Assembly: GCA_024763275.1 (NCBI GenBank)
Contig: JANTFT010000002.1
Coordinates: forward strand, 70,002 to 122,145
Reading direction: 5' to 3'
Source: Anaerolineales bacterium
GTDB lineage: Bacteria > Chloroflexota > Anaerolineae > Anaerolineales > UBA11858
DNA length: 52,144 nt
In this document: one piece after another, positions 51,858 to 52,144 of the stretch
Layout of the letters: each line of letters opens with the position of its first letter
How positions within the stretch are numbered: the first letter of the stretch is position 1
Program-made: the position numbers and the translations under genes
The notes under the pieces: generated by a model
The model's database searches: none
What the model saw: only the letters and a program-made list of their open reading frames with translations
What the model was told of the DNA's origin: nothing

Positions 51858-52144
51858 ATTTTTCTCCTGATTATTTTGGTAGAACAGAGTATACCCTGAG
51901 TCCTTTAAAAGCTAAACCTGTTGGATTTATGATCATGACTGTAAACTATCCTGGTGCTCTTTTTCTCAGCATCCCTTCCAGCTAAGCTTGATCTCCGGTC
52001 AATTACCAGTAAATAATCTCCTGGAAAGGACAGATGATCCCGGTAAGTCGGTCAGAGATCAAGAAGCAGTCCGGTCCGGCTGCCTCCTATCGATATCATC
52101 CCTGGTTAAAATCCAGATAATATGACTGCCAATACCTATCCCTT
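51858..52144. other. gene-free end of window with a candidate promoter
   Basis: TATACT on the minus strand (51893-51888) could be the -10 box for the DMT gene. Otherwise I see no gene, RNA or repeat in these 287 nt. Confidence 0.45.

Overview
The window reads as an ordinary bacterial chromosome with dense genes, many on the minus strand, and frequent GTG/TTG starts. I see no rRNA, tRNA, CRISPR array, transposase or integrase. The gene set suggests an anaerobic, saccharolytic bacterium without obvious Gram-negative envelope genes. It includes an LCP cell-wall protein, a membrane FHA protein, PTS enzymes, Glk-type glucokinase, large Pro/Asp-rich surface proteins and a 381-residue GNAT protein. 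My best guess is Chloroflexota (Anaerolineae-like); a Firmicute cannot be excluded. The lineage is inference only.

Layout. (1) 1-5788, minus strand: truncated glutamate dehydrogenase (GTG start at 553), an aminotransferase preceded by what looks like a leucine-rich leader peptide plus attenuator, an RlmD-type rRNA methyltransferase, an FHA protein and an LCP protein. (2) 5943-16554: housekeeping genes (ABC-F ATPase, C39-like protein, MtnA, NadE, Lgt-like protein, two GNATs, RNase D, beta-CASP RNase, class II aldolase). (3) 16781-34523: a large catabolic divergon. The minus arm carries a galactitol-type (GAT) PTS (IIA, IIB, IIC), a small membrane protein and a UroD-like protein. It continues with UlaE and UlaD homologues, E1alpha/E1beta/E2 of a 2-oxoacid dehydrogenase, HPr, Enzyme I and a DUF89 phosphatase. 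The plus arm carries a SorC-family regulator, a HAD phosphatase, SurE, a cupin, a Gfo/Idh oxidoreductase and the E3 (Lpd) that would complete the dehydrogenase. Pairs of palindromic operators of type TCACATATGTGA, 21 bp apart, sit at both controlled promoters. (4) 34525-42698: a visibly more AT-rich segment with a second complete PTS operon of the glucitol type, carrying its own SorC regulator, a variant HPr and GutM. Downstream in the same operon are a COG4091/SAF oxidoreductase, a class II aldolase-like protein without metal ligands and a double-Rossmann dehydrogenase. The segment is bracketed by a 77-bp direct repeat of the lpd 3' end (75/77 identical), so it looks inserted. (5) 42874-52144: Gfo/Idh oxidoreductase, glucokinase, a membrane-anchored thrombospondin-type-3/CARDB protein with a partner lipoprotein, DegV, a GntR/UTRA regulator and a small DMT-type membrane protein.

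How the parts fit. The main locus would import and phosphorylate a sugar acid or polyol. UlaD (decarboxylase) and UlaE (3-epimerase) would process the phosphate, and a dedicated dehydrogenase complex would oxidise the pyruvate made during PTS uptake. HPr and Enzyme I are encoded in the same operon. Three unrelated phosphatase families (HAD, SurE, DUF89) sit in the same regulon, which suggests removal of damaging sugar-phosphate by-products. The substrate is not identifiable from sequence. The most notable observations are the leucine attenuator, the paired SorC operators shared by two PTS loci, and the repeat-flanked glucitol-type PTS segment.
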